Shown: piece after piece, positions 42,566 through 52,773 of the stretch
Layout: each line of letters opens with the position of its first letter
How positions within the stretch are numbered: the stretch's first letter is position 1
Origin: Azophilus sp965247035
GTDB taxonomy: Bacteria; Pseudomonadota; Gammaproteobacteria; Pseudomonadales; Azotimanducaceae
Assembly (NCBI GenBank): GCA_965247035.1
Contig: CBDFGJ010000003.1
Span: 1,364,001 to 1,428,000 of the forward strand
Direction of reading: 5' to 3'
Length of the DNA: 64,000 bases
Notes under the pieces: model-generated
Databases searched by the model: none
Told to the model about the DNA's origin: nothing
The model's input: only the letters and a program-made list of their open reading frames with translations
Translations under genes and position numbers: made by a program

Positions 42566-43780
42566 ATGGCGAGGCCTGCGAGCGGTTTATCTTCTGCGGG
42601 CAAGGCATTCACCATCGGCATAGTGGCTGGCGAGGTGTCTGGCGACCGTCTTGGCGCCGGGTTGATGCAGGCTCTCGCCGCGAGGCTCGATCAGCCGAGG
42701 TTCATTGGGGTTGGCGGGGAGGCCATGCGGGCCGCCGGGCTCATCCCCATGGCAGGCATTGAGCAGCTTGGCGTCAATGCCTTCAAGGAGCCGCTCATCA
42801 AGCTGCCGGGCTTGCTGCGCCTGTTGCTCCGTTTGCGTCGTCGCTTTCTAGCGCAGCCTCCGGACCTGTTCATAGGTGTGGACTTCAACGAGTTCAATCT
42901 GTTGCTTGAGGGGATGTTGAAGCGTGTCGGCGTGCCGACGATCCACTATGTCAGCCCTTCCGTCTATGCCTGGCGACGCCGAAGGATCAAGCGGGTGGCG
43001 CGTTCGGTTGACCTGCTGCTGGCCTTGTATCCGTTTGAACCGGCGCTGTACTCCACGGTTGATGTGGCCGTGACCTTTGTTGGTCATCCCCTAGCGGACG
43101 CCATTCCCTTGGACGGCGGCAGCGCAGCGAACCAAGCGGCCGCTCGCTCTGCCCTCGGATTGACGCCGCTCGGTTCGGGTCGGGAAACCCTGATAGCGCT
43201 GCTGCCCGGTAGCCGGGCGGGGGAGGTCGAGCGCCATATTGAGGTGCTGCTTGACGCCGCCGCCATCATCGACCAGCAGCTTAAGGGCGCGACCTTTCTC
43301 GTTCCTTGCCCGCAACGAGCCTTGGCGGTGCAGGTGGAGCGGGCCCTTGGGGTGCGCTGGAAAAACCTGCGCATCCGCATTCTGCCGGGCAGCGCCCGGC
43401 AGGCGCTGACCGCCTGCGATGGCACCATCATCAAGGCCGGCACCGGCACCTTGGAGGCCATGTTGCTGCGCCGGCCTATGGTGGTGACCTATCGGCTGGG
43501 GGCCTTAAGCTATCTTCTAGTACGGCTTTTGGTCCACTCGGAGTTTGTGGCGCTGCCGAATGTGCTGGCTGGGCGGGAACTGGTGGCGGAGCGGCTGCAG
43601 CGGCAGGCGACACCGGAAAAACTGGCCGCCGCTTTGCTTCAGGCACTCGACAAAACGCCCGCGCAAGAGGAAACTTTACAGGCTTTTTCGGACCTGCACC
43701 GACAATTGCAAAAAGGTGCCGATGAACGCGCCGCCGAAGCGGCGATGACCCTCATAGAATGTGGTGGGAGCCAGCCTTGA
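42566..43780 (+). CDS. lpxB: Lipid-A-disaccharide synthase
   Basis: A GT19 glycosyltransferase joining UDP-diacylglucosamine and lipid X at the inner membrane. Seen: VAGEVSGDRLGAGLM, FIGVGGEAM, FIGVDFNEFNL, HYVSPSVYAWRRRRIK, FVGHPL, LLPGSRAGEV and KAGTGTLEAML. 404 residues from ATG 42566, consistent with the family. Its stop overlaps the rnhB start (TTGA). Confidence 0.95.
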   Translation: MARPASGLSSAGKAFTIGIVAGEVSGDRLGAGLMQALAARLDQPRFIGVGGEAMRAAGLIPMAGIEQLGVNAFKEPLIKLPGLLRLLLRLRRRFLAQPPDLFIGVDFNEFNLLLEGMLKRVGVPTIHYVSPSVYAWRRRRIKRVARSVDLLLALYPFEPALYSTVDVAVTFVGHPLADAIPLDGGSAANQAAARSALGLTPLGSGRETLIALLPGSRAGEVERHIEVLLDAAAIIDQQLKGATFLVPCPQRALAVQVERALGVRWKNLRIRILPGSARQALTACDGTIIKAGTGTLEAMLLRRPMVVTYRLGALSYLLVRLLVHSEFVALPNVLAGRELVAERLQRQATPEKLAAALLQALDKTPAQEETLQAFSDLHRQLQKGADERAAEAAMTLIECGGSQP

Positions 43781-44397
43781 TTTGTCCTCAAAACTGGTAT
43801 TCGAGCTCGGCCGGCGTCGATGAGGCGGGCCGTGGCTCCCTAGCGGGCCCGGTCATCGCCGGTGCCGTCATGCTCGACCGGCGTTGTCCCATCAAGGGGC
43901 TGAAGGACTCCAAGCAGCTCTCACCCAAGCAGCGGGAAGGGTTGGCGCAAGCGATTCGGAACCAAGCCTTAGCCTTTGCGCTCGGTCGTGCGGAGGTGGC
44001 GGAGATTGATCAACTCAACATTCTAAACGCCAGCCTGCTGGCCATGGAACGGGCGGTGGCGGCCCTTGGCGTTCAGCCCAAGATCGTGTACGTGGACGGC
44101 AATCGTTGCCCGAACATCGAGTTGCCGGTTGTGGCCCTGGTCGGCGGCGATGCGCTGTTGCCCCCGATCAGCGCCGGTGCCATCCTAGCCAAGACCGTGC
44201 GGGATGCGGAAATGTGCCGGCTCGCTGAGGCTTATCCCGGATACGGCTTTGAGCGGCACAAGGGCTATCCCACTCCTCGGCACTTATCGGCCTTGAGGGC
44301 GTTGGGGCCGAGTCCGGTCCACCGCCGCACCTTCGCGCCCGTGCGCATGGCGCTGCCACCTGAAGCCAAGGCGTTCGCCAGTGGGGAGGCGCATTGA
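43777..44397 (+). CDS. rnhB: Ribonuclease HII
   Basis: Removes ribonucleotides embedded in DNA. The catalytic site has AGVDEAGRGSLAGPV (Asp-Glu), the Asp in VYVDGNRCP and the later KTVRDAEM. About 206 residues. TTG 43777 overlaps the lpxB stop; GTG 43759 is an alternative start. The dnaE start overlaps its stop (TGATG). Confidence 0.94.
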   Translation: MICPQNWYSSSAGVDEAGRGSLAGPVIAGAVMLDRRCPIKGLKDSKQLSPKQREGLAQAIRNQALAFALGRAEVAEIDQLNILNASLLAMERAVAALGVQPKIVYVDGNRCPNIELPVVALVGGDALLPPISAGAILAKTVRDAEMCRLAEAYPGYGFERHKGYPTPRHLSALRALGPSPVHRRTFAPVRMALPPEAKAFASGEAH

Positions 44398-47300
44398 TGA
44401 GCGGCGTTGATTTCGTTCACCTGCGCGTGCGCAGCGAATACTCCATGGTCGATGGGCTGGCCAATATGGCGGACTTGGCCGGTGGCGCGGCCAGCCTCGG
44501 CATGTGGGCGGTTGGATTGACGGATCAATGCAACCTGTTCGGCCTCATCAAGTTCCACAACGCCTGCCTGAAGCAGAAGATCAAGCCGCTCCTTGGCGCC
44601 GACCTGCTGCATCATGTGGAGGGCGCGGAGGCAAAGCTGCGGCTGACGGTCCTAGTGTGCAGCTTGGCCGGCTATCGGAATCTGCTGCGCTTGGTCTCCA
44701 GCGCCTACACCGGAACCGAGCACCGGGCGGCGGTGACGACGGAAACGATCATGCAGTACAGCGAGGGGCTCATTGTTCTTGCCGGTGCCCGGGATACGGA
44801 GATCGGCCAAGCCTTGCTGCGGGGCGACCTCCAAGCCGCCGAGCAAGCCGTCAAACGTTTGGCGACCAGTTTCCCCGGTCGCTTGTACCTAGAGGTGCAG
44901 CGCACTGGTCGGGCCGATGAGGAAACCTGCCTGCGCGCCGCCGTTGAGTTGGCGCCGCGGCTTGACCTCGCGTTGGTCGCCACCAATGACGTCCGCTTTC
45001 TCAAGGCTGAGGACTATGAGACCCATGAAACCAGGGTTTGCATCAACGATGGCCGGGTGGTGCACGATTCACGCCGCCCACGGCATTACTCCGCTGAGCA
45101 ATACCTAAAGCCGGCCGAGGCCATGATCGAGCTGTTTGCCGATTTGCCGGAGGCGGTGGCCAACGCCTCGGAGATCGCCAAGCGCTGCACGGTGGAGCTT
45201 GATCTTGGCCGTTCGCGCCTGCCGGACTACCCAGTGCCCCAAGGCGAGACCCTGGTTGGCTTCCTTGAACGCCGGGCGGGGGATGGGCTGAATGCCCGCA
45301 TCGAAGCGATTAAGCGCAACGGCGCCTACGCCATTGACGAGCAGGCTTACCAAGACAGGCTGGCCTATGAGCTTGGCGTCATTAGTGAAACCGCGTTCCC
45401 GGGCTATTTCCTGATCGTGATGGAGTTTGTCGCCTGGGCCAAGGAGCGCGGCATTCCGGTAGGGCCGGGGCGAGGCTCCGGCTCCGGTTCGCTCGTGGCC
45501 TACGCCCTCGGCATCACCGACTTGGATCCGGTGCATTACAACCTGCTGTTTGAGCGGTTCCTCAACCCCGAACGGATATCCATGCCGGATTTCGACGTGG
45601 ATTTCTGCGTAGAGGGCCGTGATCAGGTCATTCAGCACGTTAGCGAACTCTATGGCGTGGAAGCGGTCAGCCAGATCGCCACCTTCGGCAGCATGGCCGC
45701 GAAAGCCGTGGTGCGCGATGTGACCCGCGCCCAAGGCAAGCCCTACGCTTTGGGAGACAAACTCTCCAAGCTCATTCCCAACCGCTTAGGCGTGACCTTG
45801 GCCACCGCCATCGCCGAGAGCGGCGAGTTGAAGTCCTTTGTTGAAACGGACGAGGAAGCCGGCGAGGTGATGGATATGGCGCGCAAGCTCGAAGGCGTTA
45901 TTCGCAACGTGGGGCGCCACGCCGGCGGCGTGGTCATCGCGCCGTCCAAGCTGACCGACTTCACCCCCCTCTACGTGGATGAACGCAGCGGCAGCCTGAT
46001 TTCCCAATATGACAAGGACGATGTGGAGCGGGCCGGCTTGGTGAAGTTCGACTTCTTGGGCCTGACCACCTTGACCATCATCGCTTGGGCGGTTGAGGCG
46101 GCCAACGGCTCCATTCGGGTGCGCGGGGGCGGCCCGGATGAGCTGATCGACATCGGCCGGCTGCCCTTGGACGACCAGGAAACCTACGATCTGTTGAACC
46201 GGATTGAGACCGTGGGCGTCTTTCAGTTGGAGTCCGTTGGCATGAAAGGGCTGATTGAGCGGCTTAAACCGGACAGCATTGATGACATCATCGCCTTGGT
46301 GGCGCTGTTTCGCCCAGGCCCGCTGCAAAACGGCGCCGATAAGGACTACATCGAACGCAAGTACGGGCGAGCCAAAACCAGCTACCCGCACACGGACCTA
46401 GAGCCGGTGCTCAAAAGCACCTTTGGCGTGGTCATCTATCAAGAGCAGGTCATGCAGATCGCCCAAGTCTTGGCCGGCTTCAGCTTGGGCCAAGCGGACA
46501 TTCTGCGCAAAGCCATGGGCAAGAAGGACGCCGATGAAATGGCCAAGATGCGCGGCCAGTTCCTTGAGGGCGCGGCCGCCCACGATGTCGATGCGAAACT
46601 TGCCAGCAATCTTTTTGACCAGATGGCCTCTTTTGCCGGCTATGCGTTCAACAAGGCCCATGCGGCCACCTACGCCCTGATCGCCTATCAGACAGCTTGG
46701 CTGAAGACACACCATCCGGCCGAGTTTATGGCCGCCACCCTGTCCGCTGACATGGATAACATCGACAAGGTGGTCACCTTGATCGACGAGGTGCGGCGCA
46801 TGAAGCTCAGATTAGTGCCGCCGAACGTCAACCGCAGCGAGTTTCGCTTTCTCGGCGCCGGCGATGAAGTGGTCTATGGCCTAGGTGCGGTGCGCGGCGT
46901 GGGCCGGGCACCGGTGGAGAGCATCATTCAGGCTCGCCATGCGGGCCCCTTTGTCAGCCTGTCGGACTTCTGCCTGCGGGTGGACGTCAAGCGCGCCAAC
47001 AAGCGCGTGATCGAAGCGCTCATCCAGGCTGGGGCTATGGATCCGTTCGCTGCTGAGGGCGAACAGCCAGGTGCCGTGCGCGCAAGGCTTTTCGCTGAGC
47101 TTGAACAAGCGTTGCAGACCGCGGACCAAGCCTCTCGGGACGAGGTTTTGGGCATGAACGACCTGTTTGGCGGGGTGGTGGACGAGAAGCCGGCCGTGGC
47201 GACGACCCGTCCGTTGAGCTACGGCAAGCGTCTTGAGATGGAGAAGACGGCCTTGGGACTCTATCTCACCGGCCATCCCATTCAACCCTATTTGGCTGAA

Positions 47301-47882
47301 TTTAAAGGCAAGTGCAGGCGTTTGGCTGAGGTGCAGGTGGCTGACGCGGCGCAATGGGTTGCTGGCTTGGTCACCAGTCTTAGACGCATTCGCGGTCGTA
47401 ACGGCCGCGATATGGAGGTCCTTGTTCTTGACGACCGTTCGGCCCGCTTGGAGGTGGTGCTGTACGCTGATGTTTGCGAGCGCGAGCGGCCCAAATTGGA
47501 GAAGGGCCGGATACTCGTGCTGGAAGGCGAGGTTCAGGCCGACAACTACAACGGCAGCAATGGCCGCAGGATGCGCGCGGAGAGGATCCTGACCATTGAG
47601 GAATGGCGTCAGCGCGCTCGCTTGGATCTTCGGATTGATTTGGGCGAAGAAGATGACGCGGCGGCGGATTTGCCCTCTCGCCTGGCCGCGGCGCTTGAGC
47701 CCTATCGGGTGGCCAAGGGCGGTTGCGGGGTCACCGTAGGCTGCCGCGCCGGAGGGGTGGCTGGGTCGATCCGCTTGGGCTGGCGCGTCAGGGCCAGCGA
47801 AGCCTTGACGATGGAGTTAAAGGCGGAGTTTGGCGATGAGCGAGTGGTAGTGGGAGCAGGGGGCGCGAGTGGCGGAAGCTGA
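44397..47882 (+). CDS. dnaE: DNA polymerase III alpha subunit
   Basis: The replicative polymerase, 1161 residues from ATG 44397. Order: PHP domain (FVHLRVRSEYSMVDGLA), palm with the catalytic acids in MPDFDVDFC, thumb and fingers (GPGRGSGSGSLVAYALGI, KPDSIDDIIALVALFRPGPL), helix-hairpin-helix, OB fold and C-terminal tau-binding region. The internal beta-clamp site is not clear by eye. accA normally follows, but here tilS follows directly. Confidence 0.97.
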   Translation: MSGVDFVHLRVRSEYSMVDGLANMADLAGGAASLGMWAVGLTDQCNLFGLIKFHNACLKQKIKPLLGADLLHHVEGAEAKLRLTVLVCSLAGYRNLLRLVSSAYTGTEHRAAVTTETIMQYSEGLIVLAGARDTEIGQALLRGDLQAAEQAVKRLATSFPGRLYLEVQRTGRADEETCLRAAVELAPRLDLALVATNDVRFLKAEDYETHETRVCINDGRVVHDSRRPRHYSAEQYLKPAEAMIELFADLPEAVANASEIAKRCTVELDLGRSRLPDYPVPQGETLVGFLERRAGDGLNARIEAIKRNGAYAIDEQAYQDRLAYELGVISETAFPGYFLIVMEFVAWAKERGIPVGPGRGSGSGSLVAYALGITDLDPVHYNLLFERFLNPERISMPDFDVDFCVEGRDQVIQHVSELYGVEAVSQIATFGSMAAKAVVRDVTRAQGKPYALGDKLSKLIPNRLGVTLATAIAESGELKSFVETDEEAGEVMDMARKLEGVIRNVGRHAGGVVIAPSKLTDFTPLYVDERSGSLISQYDKDDVERAGLVKFDFLGLTTLTIIAWAVEAANGSIRVRGGGPDELIDIGRLPLDDQETYDLLNRIETVGVFQLESVGMKGLIERLKPDSIDDIIALVALFRPGPLQNGADKDYIERKYGRAKTSYPHTDLEPVLKSTFGVVIYQEQVMQIAQVLAGFSLGQADILRKAMGKKDADEMAKMRGQFLEGAAAHDVDAKLASNLFDQMASFAGYAFNKAHAATYALIAYQTAWLKTHHPAEFMAATLSADMDNIDKVVTLIDEVRRMKLRLVPPNVNRSEFRFLGAGDEVVYGLGAVRGVGRAPVESIIQARHAGPFVSLSDFCLRVDVKRANKRVIEALIQAGAMDPFAAEGEQPGAVRARLFAELEQALQTADQASRDEVLGMNDLFGGVVDEKPAVATTRPLSYGKRLEMEKTALGLYLTGHPIQPYLAEFKGKCRRLAEVQVADAAQWVAGLVTSLRRIRGRNGRDMEVLVLDDRSARLEVVLYADVCERERPKLEKGRILVLEGEVQADNYNGSNGRRMRAERILTIEEWRQRARLDLRIDLGEEDDAAADLPSRLAAALEPYRVAKGGCGVTVGCRAGGVAGSIRLGWRVRASEALTMELKAEFGDERVVVGAGGASGGS

Positions 47883-47918
47883 GGCTTGCTTGCGCTCGCA
47901 CAAGAGGAGAACCCTGCC

Positions 47919-49274
47919 ATGCAGGTTGGCGAGGGACGGTTGCCGCCATCGCTTGGTAGCGGGGGCGGCATGATCGACATCTTGCAACCCCAACTTAGGT
48001 CGGAGCTGGAGAGCTTCGATTACAAGCGTCTGCTCGTCGCCTTTTCCGGCGGCTTGGACTCCACCGTGTTGCTGCAAATCGCCAAGCGTCTGGTTCCGTC
48101 GGTGACGGCTTTGCACATCAACCATGGCCTACACGCTGAGGCGGGCTCTTGGCAGCGTCACTGCGCACTGGTCTGTGACCGGCTCGGTGTCGAATTCCTA
48201 AGCCGCCGGGTTCAGGTTGCGGGCGGCAACTTGGAGGCGGCGGCTCGCCACGCTCGCTACCGAGCGTTTGATGCACTGCTTGGCGCTGGTGACTTGCTGC
48301 TCTTGGCCCATCATCAAGAGGATCAAGCGGAAACGGTGTTGATGCGGCTGGTGCAGGGACGGGGAGCATTGGCAATGCCCTGCACCCGGCGTCTTGACGG
48401 TGGTGCCCTGATCCTGCGGCCGCTGCTGACGGCGCCGAAGTCTTGGCTTTTGGATGCAGCTAATGAGCTAGGTGTTGACTGGATTGAAGATCCTGGCAAT
48501 GAAGCCGCCCAATTCGACCGCAACTATCTGCGCCGGGAGATATTGCCTCGGTTGCGGCAACGCTGGCCGGGCGTTGCCGAAGCGCTGGCGACGACGGCTA
48601 GGCAAGGACAGGTGCAAAGCGCCCTGCTAAGCCATCTTTTGGATGCTGAAACCCTTGATCTCGGCGCATTTTCCAAGCCGCTTCAGGTGCCGGCACTGCG
48701 CGCTTGGCTGGCCCGATTCGATGAGTATCGGCCAAGCAACAAAGCGCTGGCTGGATTTGCAGCCCAGTGCAGCGTCCGGCTGGATGCGCAACCGGAATTG
48801 CGCTTGTCGGCCGGTTTTCTGCGCCGTTTCAGGGGCGCGGTGCATTATGTGCGCCTGCGGGCTGAGCCTGACCCATGCTATTCATTGCACCCACCCTGCT
48901 CGTTGACGCTGCCCCATGGTCAACTGATTGTCGAGCCGGCGGCGACCGCTGGATTTTATGCACAAGGTGCGCTTAAAGTGGGCTTTCGCCGTGGTGGTGA
49001 ACGCATTGACTGCAATGGGCATCATCGGCCGCTGAAGGCGATTTTTCGCATGGCTGGCGTTCCCCCTTGGGAGCGGGATGCCTATCCCTTGATCTACCGT
49101 GGCGATGAGCTGTGCGCCGTTCCAGGCATCGCCGTCGCTGAGCAGCCGTTGGGAAAACCACGCTGGCGGGCGCGTTGGGGCCGTGGCCAGCCTGCAACGC
49201 TGCGGCCTAGCGCGGTCAAGCCAAAACGACTTGGGGTTCCGTTCGCTAAGCCAGCAAAACTTGAGGGCACTTAA
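47919..49274 (+). CDS. tilS: tRNA(Ile)-lysidine synthase
   Basis: An N-type ATP pyrophosphatase that makes lysidine at C34 of tRNA-Ile (CAU). The PP-loop is AFSGGLDSTVLL; LLLAHHQEDQAETVLMRLVQG follows, and the C-terminal domain (VGFRRGGERI, VPPWERDAYPLIY) is complete. ATG 47919 has AGGAG about 9 bases upstream; a later ATG at 47970 is possible. 451 residues. It follows dnaE by 36 bases. Confidence 0.93.
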   Translation: MQVGEGRLPPSLGSGGGMIDILQPQLRSELESFDYKRLLVAFSGGLDSTVLLQIAKRLVPSVTALHINHGLHAEAGSWQRHCALVCDRLGVEFLSRRVQVAGGNLEAAARHARYRAFDALLGAGDLLLLAHHQEDQAETVLMRLVQGRGALAMPCTRRLDGGALILRPLLTAPKSWLLDAANELGVDWIEDPGNEAAQFDRNYLRREILPRLRQRWPGVAEALATTARQGQVQSALLSHLLDAETLDLGAFSKPLQVPALRAWLARFDEYRPSNKALAGFAAQCSVRLDAQPELRLSAGFLRRFRGAVHYVRLRAEPDPCYSLHPPCSLTLPHGQLIVEPAATAGFYAQGALKVGFRRGGERIDCNGHHRPLKAIFRMAGVPPWERDAYPLIYRGDELCAVPGIAVAEQPLGKPRWRARWGRGQPATLRPSAVKPKRLGVPFAKPAKLEGT

Positions 49275-49302
49275 CTTCCAGTCGCGCCCACGTGCGGCGT
49301 TG

Positions 49303-49599
49303 AAAACAGGCAAAATCGAGGTGCCTATACTTTGCTGCCCAGCGGCCAATCGGGACGAAGAGGTGTTTGCGGTACCTGATGAATTCCGAATTGACCGCGC
49401 CGATGCCAAGCACTTGGCGTTTGGCTTCGGCGCTCGCGCCTGCCTTGGCGAGCACTTCTCCCGAATGGAGATCAGCGCCCGGTTCCGGGAATTGCTGCGC
49501 CGCGTTCAACGGCTGGCGCTGGCGGGTGGGCTGAAATACATCCAATCCACCTTTGCCGGCGGCCTCAAATTGCTGCCCATTCGGTATTGGGTGAAGTGA
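49303..49599 (+). pseudogene. C-terminal fragment of a cytochrome P450
   Basis: The frame reads CPAANRDEEVFAVPDEFRID, then the heme-binding loop FGFGARACLGEHFSRMEI with its Cys, and ends in a normal P450 tail. The first 300 or so residues are missing. It is not simply a copy of the intact P450 at 51474, whose heme loop differs. It follows tilS after about 30 bases. Confidence 0.82.
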
Positions 49600-49700
49600 C
49601 TTGGATGACGATCTTTGCCCAATGGCATTGCTTGGACAGGTTGCAAACGCTATTCTCTTAGTTCCTTGGTCGGTAGGTTAGAGCTTGATCGGTATGTGCA

Positions 49701-51410
49701 ATGGCTGAACATGTTGAACACAAGTTGGTGTCTGGGACCGCCGGTTCCCGCCAAACCATCCCGCAGGGCGCTGGGCGGCCTGTTTATGATAACGATGAGG
49801 TCATTCCCTTGGCCAAGCTTGAGCAGCTTCTTAAGGCTGATCTGGAGCAATACTTAGCAAGCCTGAGCAGCCGCCTTCGCTACGTTTTCGTGCACCGCGT
49901 GGGCTATGGCTGTGAGCGGCAGACTTTGCAGGCCATCGGTAATTGCTTGCCCGGCGGCGGGGTGACCCGGGAACGAGTGCGCCAAATTCAAGTCCGGGTG
50001 ATGCGCCGCTGGCGGGAAAGTATGCGGGTTCCTCCGCATATCCTCTGGCCCAACCTCAAGAAGAACTTGAGCTTGTTGGGCGAGCCGCTCTTCCCCGACC
50101 TGAAGGCGCAGTTCATCGAAGAGCTCAAGTTCTATGAATTTTTGGAGATGAGCTGCGACTTGAAAGACGATCAGTTGGTGGAGATTGTCTGGCCCTCAGT
50201 CAGTGCCGAGGTACTCAATAAATTTTGGGCGGGCCATCGCTCTCCGGCCGACCTGGCCGCAGTGATCGCGTACTTGGAGGGCCATCTGGGAATTTGCCGC
50301 GAAGCGGTGGAAAACGCGATCTTCAGCTTCCTTCAAAAAAACATCACCGTTGAGGCTGGGCGTGTTTTCCCCCTTAAACTGCCCAAAGCCGTTGGTGTCG
50401 CCAACACCTTGCTGGACTTTCCTAAGGGCATGGACTGGCGGGCGTTGCACAAGGCTGTCAACGCCAAGGGCACCACCCGCGCCAAAATGCCGGGCGTTCG
50501 AATAGACGGAGGCGTGCCCGTTGCCGTTGACAACGGCTGGGTCTACCAATGCGGCCTTGGCCGCTATCGCCACATCAGCTTTCTCAAGCTGCCGGCCGGG
50601 GTGGTGGAGACCACCCTGAAAGAGGTGGCCGAGGCGGTTGAGCGGGCTCAAGCCGAGGGGCGTCGGGCGCTGAACTTGTCGGCCGATTTCTATCGAAGCA
50701 AGCCGCAAACCCTTTCCTACTTTGAAGTGCGCCACATCGTGCGCACGTTCGGTAAGAAATTTGGCATATTTTTCAATGGCAAGTCCGGCGCGGACACCCT
50801 AAGCCAAGACCCGAAGTTTGATCTGGTCGGCCAACAGCAAGTCTTGCTCAAAATGTTCGCCGAAGCGCAAGCGCCATTGGACAAGAAGTTCATTGCCAGC
50901 AGGATTCGCAGCCAGTCCTCCGGCCACGCCTCTTTCTACATAGGTGAACTGATTAACCAAGGCGCTGTGGTGCGGGTGGGCAAGGAGGTCTATGCGCACA
51001 TCGACAACGCCTTCAAGGGGGTCGATAAGGCGGCGGTGGTCAAGGCCGCCGCGGAGTTGGTGCAGGATGAACCAAGAATCATTGAAGGGGAGCGGCTGCA
51101 ATGCCACATCAACGCCAAGCTCGGCCTCGCCCACAACAAGGTGTTTTACTTTTCCTTGCTGCGCACCAATGCACGGCAAATGGGCTATGATTGGCACTAC
51201 GCCCAGAACCTCGTGTGTCGCGACCCCATCGGCTTTGAAAGCCTGCGCGACCTTTGCCGCAGCCTGCTGCGGCAAGAACCGCGCCGTGAGATCTGGGTGC
51301 AAAAAATCGAGGAGCGCTGTCTGATTGATCAGGGCCGCCTCAGACAGGTACTCGGCTCTGTGGCGGCGGAAATTTTTCAGACCCAATGGGCCGACGGCGT
51401 CGACGGTTAA
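49701..51410 (+). CDS. Large protein with a sigma-70 region 4-like helix-turn-helix
   Basis: 569 residues. Residues 60-105 contain RLRYVFVHRVGYG, TLQAIG (75-80) and GVTRERVRQIQVRV (87-100), the pattern of the sigma-70 region 4 helix-turn-helix that binds -35 elements. No region 2 is present, so it is not a complete sigma factor. The rest (110-569) appears alpha/beta with possible winged-helix pieces (SRIRSQSSGHASFYIGELI, VRVGKEVYAHID) and is otherwise unknown. It may be a DNA-binding regulator or defence protein. It lies before the P450 gene on the same strand. Confidence 0.75.
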   Translation: MAEHVEHKLVSGTAGSRQTIPQGAGRPVYDNDEVIPLAKLEQLLKADLEQYLASLSSRLRYVFVHRVGYGCERQTLQAIGNCLPGGGVTRERVRQIQVRVMRRWRESMRVPPHILWPNLKKNLSLLGEPLFPDLKAQFIEELKFYEFLEMSCDLKDDQLVEIVWPSVSAEVLNKFWAGHRSPADLAAVIAYLEGHLGICREAVENAIFSFLQKNITVEAGRVFPLKLPKAVGVANTLLDFPKGMDWRALHKAVNAKGTTRAKMPGVRIDGGVPVAVDNGWVYQCGLGRYRHISFLKLPAGVVETTLKEVAEAVERAQAEGRRALNLSADFYRSKPQTLSYFEVRHIVRTFGKKFGIFFNGKSGADTLSQDPKFDLVGQQQVLLKMFAEAQAPLDKKFIASRIRSQSSGHASFYIGELINQGAVVRVGKEVYAHIDNAFKGVDKAAVVKAAAELVQDEPRIIEGERLQCHINAKLGLAHNKVFYFSLLRTNARQMGYDWHYAQNLVCRDPIGFESLRDLCRSLLRQEPRREIWVQKIEERCLIDQGRLRQVLGSVAAEIFQTQWADGVDG

Positions 51411-51473
51411 GGTTTCGTCGGCGCGGCTGCTTGCGGTTGCTGCACTAAGAGACGGCTGCGGTAGGGCGCAGTG

Positions 51474-52667
51474 ATGGACCTTTCCGGCTTTGACTTGGCT
51501 TGTCCGCCGACGGGGTTCGTCGCCAATCCCTTCCCTTGGTACGCCGCGCTTCAGGAGCAGCGGCCGGTTCATCCTCTAAGCGATGGATCTTGGCTGATTA
51601 CCCGGCACGAGGACTGCTTGTCCGTATACCAAGGCAGCGTCTTCAGTTCCGACAAGCGGCGCCCGTTCCGGCCCAAGTTCGGCGATTCGCCACTCTACGA
51701 GCACCACACCACCAGCCTCGTGTTCAACGACCCGCCCTATCACACCCGCGTCCGGAGCACCTTCGTCAAGGCGCTGAAGCCGAAGAACATTCAGCCTGTG
51801 GTGCAAGCGCTGGAACGCTTCGTGCAGCAACGGATTGAGGAACTGCGGCAGCGCCGAGAATTCGACGTGATCGAACATTTCGCCGCCGCCGTGCCGGTGG
51901 AGATCATCTGCACACTGTTGTCCGTGCCGCCATCGGAGCGGACCCACTTGCGGCGCTGGTCCTTGGCCATTCTCGGAGCGTTGGAACCGGCCATAACGGC
52001 TGAGCAGGTGCGCTTGGGCAATCAGGCCGTAACCGAATTTCTGGCCTACCTGCGGGACTTGGTCGCTTATCGAAAACGCCGCCCGGCACCGGATGCGAAC
52101 GCTGTGCTGCACTCCCTGATTGAGCAGACCAAACAGGGCGAACTTGATGAACGGGAGCTGCTGCACAACTGCATCTTCCTCTTGAACGCTGGGCACGAAA
52201 CCACAACCAACCTCATCGGCAACGGCATCCACATGCTCTGCCTGCACCACGATAGTCGTCGGCGACTGCGGCGGGAACCCAACTTGGCCCGCTTGGCGGT
52301 GGAGGAAGTGTTGCGCTTTCAAAGCCCCAATCAACTCGGCAACCGGGAGGTGAGCCAGCCGGTTCGGGTGGCCGGGCATGCTTTCGTGCCGGGCGATCAA
52401 ATCACGCTTTGCATCGGTGCCGCCAACCGCGACCCGAGGGTGTTCGACGATGCCCAAACTTTCAGGGCGGATCGTTCGGCCAACCGCCACCTCGCTTTTG
52501 CCGCCGGCATTCATGCCTGTGCTGGCATGTCCTTGGCGCGCATTGAAGGGCGGATTGCCCTTAAAGCCTTCTTTCAGGCTTTTGCGGCACCGGACATTCT
52601 GGTCGAGCCGGCCTATCGTCTCAGATTGCGGTTCCGTGGATTGCAAGCGCTTCAGCTGCGCGTATGA
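51474..52667 (+). CDS. Cytochrome P450
   Basis: A soluble bacterial P450 of 397 residues. It has the I-helix oxygen motif AGHETTTN, the K-helix EVLRFQSP with its Glu-Arg pair, and the heme loop LAFAAGIHACAGMSLAR with the axial Cys. The heme loop has AAG in place of the more usual GFG or GGG. Starts at ATG 51474 or GTG 51471. No ferredoxin or reductase gene is near, and the substrate is unknown. Confidence 0.93.
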   Translation: MDLSGFDLACPPTGFVANPFPWYAALQEQRPVHPLSDGSWLITRHEDCLSVYQGSVFSSDKRRPFRPKFGDSPLYEHHTTSLVFNDPPYHTRVRSTFVKALKPKNIQPVVQALERFVQQRIEELRQRREFDVIEHFAAAVPVEIICTLLSVPPSERTHLRRWSLAILGALEPAITAEQVRLGNQAVTEFLAYLRDLVAYRKRRPAPDANAVLHSLIEQTKQGELDERELLHNCIFLLNAGHETTTNLIGNGIHMLCLHHDSRRRLRREPNLARLAVEEVLRFQSPNQLGNREVSQPVRVAGHAFVPGDQITLCIGAANRDPRVFDDAQTFRADRSANRHLAFAAGIHACAGMSLARIEGRIALKAFFQAFAAPDILVEPAYRLRLRFRGLQALQLRV

Positions 52668-52773
52668 CGAGCGCGCAAGTTGTGCGCAGGCGGGAAGTGG
52701 CCGGTTTTGGCGACCAGTGCCGGAGCTTGGTTGCGGCTTGGTGAGCTGCTCCAACACCAATTGCCGAAACTTG

